A stretch of DNA of 5,188 nt, taken from Vampirovibrionales bacterium. GTDB lineage: Bacteria > Cyanobacteriota > Vampirovibrionia > Vampirovibrionales > JAGQHJ01. Below are positions 3,775 through 5,188 of the stretch, one piece after another. Made by a program: the position numbers and the translations under genes. The stretch is from assembly GCA_025451145.1 (NCBI GenBank), contig JANWKX010000096.1, positions 1 through 5,188 of the forward strand, read 5' to 3'. Each line of letters opens with the position of its first letter. Positions within the stretch are counted from its first letter, which is position 1. Under the pieces are notes generated by a model, which saw only the letters and a program-made list of their open reading frames with translations, was not told where the DNA came from and searched no databases.

Positions 3775-5188
3775 ATGAGAGTATTACTCAACCATGCTAA
3801 AAAGCCATGCCTGCTCGCAATGGGGGGGATTCTCCTGTGGACGTTATCAGGAACCGCGGCCTGGGCGGGGCAAATTCGGGATTTAAAAGGAATTGAACTC
3901 ACATCCTCCATGGTGGAAACCCATGTCGTTTTAAAGGCCAATGAGGATGTGCCTTATCACGTGGTATCACAAAGCCCCGATAAAATCGTCATTGACTTGG
4001 ATTCGGTTGATCCCAACCGAAGCATTCCGACGGATTTTACGGCGGCTGAAAATGTCGAACAAGTGATTTTAAAACCGCTGGCCAGTAATAAGTTACGAAT
4101 GGTCATTCGGGGCGACAAGCTGGGTAACCTCATAATTGCCTCCCGAACCCTTCACCCGCATCATGCCCATAAGCCTCAGTTGGTTTACCAGCAGGAAGCT
4201 GTGGCCCATCATCCGGGTTCATCTCATATCAATGCTCCCAAAGACGCCGGGATTGCGATGGTTGCAACAGGTGACGCGGCAGAGCCTCAAGCCTCTGAAT
4301 TGCAAAGCATGGAGCCTGGTTCAAAAGATACGATAGAAGAGACAGAAGGATCAACGGATTCTATGGGTTCCAGTGCCCAAGAGACTGGCCCCTTCATCTC
4401 TCAAGAAGAATCCGATATGGATTCATCAAGCCCCCCTGGCAGCAAAAGCATTATCGATCGCCAGGCACTGGTGGATAGAAAGCATTTTGAATCCAGTGAG
4501 GATGGCGACGAAGAAGCCGCAACCTGGCAGGATAATGTCGCCAGCAGTTGGGACGGCTTTATCGCATCCACCATCAAATCATTGCGTAAAATCGGGCCCG
4601 GTTTGTTCTTTGGTCTATCAGGACTAATCGGCAGTTTAACCGCCTTGGCGCTTTTGATTCGCCGCAATCTGGTTGGTTCAACCAATCCTTTTGAAGCATC
4701 TATGCGCCAGGGAGAGCCCTCACTGCTTGATCAGTTAACACAGCTTTTTGGCCCCAAAAATCGTCGTTCCAGGCAGCCCCAACGCCGCGGCGGCAAACGA
4801 CCCTTTGCAGATCAATATCAGGTGCAAACCACCAAGCGGCATCCTTCTCTGGCAGCAGAACGGCCTGTCGGGTTACAGGGACTCCGGGATATTTCCCCGG
4901 CATCTCCAGTTCCAACTGCTTCAGCGCCTCAAGCCCTCAATCGAAATCATGCCTTAAATCAGTACGCTCGCAATGCCGCTACACCGGTACCAGAGCCCCC
5001 AAAAAGGGATCGTGCCGAGCTTGAACGAGAAATTAAGCGGTCATTACAAATGCAAGAAGCGATTCAGGCATCCCAATCCATAAAACCTGGCGTGAATGCC
5101 CGTTCGGCAAAATCAAAGTCTGCCGTTCCCCCACAGCCAGCGCCAAGAACACAACAGCCTGTTAAACCCCGTTATAATGGTATGCCTC
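3775..5188 (+). CDS. AMIN-domain envelope protein with inner-membrane anchor (start of gene, runs off the window)
   Basis: The frame is open for 471 codons to the window end. ATG 3775 has AAAAGG 5 bases upstream. An in-frame ATG at 3754 (7 residues longer, with AAGGTG 6 bases upstream) is a serious alternative; an in-frame stop at 3736 blocks anything much longer. Residues 1-31 are a signal peptide ending AAWA, just before GQ. Residues about 34-122 match the AMIN pattern (strands such as THVVLKANEDVPYHVVS, DKIVIDLDSV, RMVIRG). AMIN domains occur in cell-wall amidases and pilus secretins and are thought to bind peptidoglycan or target proteins to envelope sites. Residues about 150-260 are an acidic Ser/Glu-rich linker. 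Residues 273-296 are a second membrane helix followed by RR. The tail from 297 is basic and Pro/Gln/Ala-rich, with a short charged helix (413-433). No amidase or secretin domain appears before the edge. Confidence 0.85.
   Translation, partial: MRVLLNHAKKPCLLAMGGILLWTLSGTAAWAGQIRDLKGIELTSSMVETHVVLKANEDVPYHVVSQSPDKIVIDLDSVDPNRSIPTDFTAAENVEQVILKPLASNKLRMVIRGDKLGNLIIASRTLHPHHAHKPQLVYQQEAVAHHPGSSHINAPKDAGIAMVATGDAAEPQASELQSMEPGSKDTIEETEGSTDSMGSSAQETGPFISQEESDMDSSSPPGSKSIIDRQALVDRKHFESSEDGDEEAATWQDNVASSWDGFIASTIKSLRKIGPGLFFGLSGLIGSLTALALLIRRNLVGSTNPFEASMRQGEPSLLDQLTQLFGPKNRRSRQPQRRGGKRPFADQYQVQTTKRHPSLAAERPVGLQGLRDISPASPVPTASAPQALNRNHALNQYARNAATPVPEPPKRDRAELEREIKRSLQMQEAIQASQSIKPGVNARSAKSKSAVPPQPAPRTQQPVKPRYNGMP

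Noticed and set aside
4136..4957. Short frames on both strands inside the AMIN gene
   Set aside because: All lie within the long open frame that starts at 3775, and none shows a domain or ribosome site.

Overview
The window is bacterial, and several features point to the Cyanobacteria phylum in the broad sense. The tRNA-Asn(GUU) is close to the form typical of cyanobacteria and plastids (TCCTCAGTAGCTCA start, GTAGGTTCGA T-arm). There is also an AMIN-domain envelope protein, a family abundant in cyanobacteria. Nothing photosynthetic is visible, so a non-photosynthetic sister lineage (Vampirovibrionia/Melainabacteria) is a reasonable guess, but the lineage is inferred and not proven.

Layout, left to right. 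(a) 1-168: the C-terminal end of a + strand gene that enters from outside, possibly a nitroreductase/SagB-like enzyme. (b) 283-395: a well-formed promoter and an intact tRNA-Asn. (c) 396-1187: an AT-rich stretch with a Doc-type toxin-antitoxin pair, a short Lys/Pro-rich antitoxin whose stop codon directly abuts the start of the Doc/Fic toxin. A perfect inverted repeat sits just before the antitoxin and is a likely autoregulatory operator. (d) 1206-1253: a second, truncated copy (45 of 48 bases) of the tRNA promoter plus the first 18 bases of the tRNA. Together with the first copy it brackets the tRNA and toxin-antitoxin unit as a 912-bp direct-repeat interval, which looks like an integration or duplication scar. 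(e) 1255-3197: three minus-strand genes. They encode a one-helix membrane protein of unknown function, a small exported protein with two cysteines, and a Gly/Tyr/Ser-rich low-complexity protein with a cysteine-rich end. (f) 3333-3566: a 234-bp non-coding element with 24-bp terminal inverted repeats and four strong internal hairpins, like a MITE, lying between divergent genes. (g) 3775 to the window end: the start of a large envelope protein with a signal peptide, AMIN domain, acidic linker, second membrane helix and long basic cytoplasmic tail. It runs off the window.

The only clear functional unit is the toxin-antitoxin pair. The other genes do not form an obvious pathway. Three of them (exported protein, Gly/Tyr-rich protein, AMIN protein) could all belong to the cell envelope or surface, but that is inference. 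No integrase, transposase or CRISPR array is visible. The most notable structures are the tRNA-derived direct repeats around the toxin-antitoxin pair, the hairpin-packed inverted-repeat element, and the low-complexity Tyr-rich protein.
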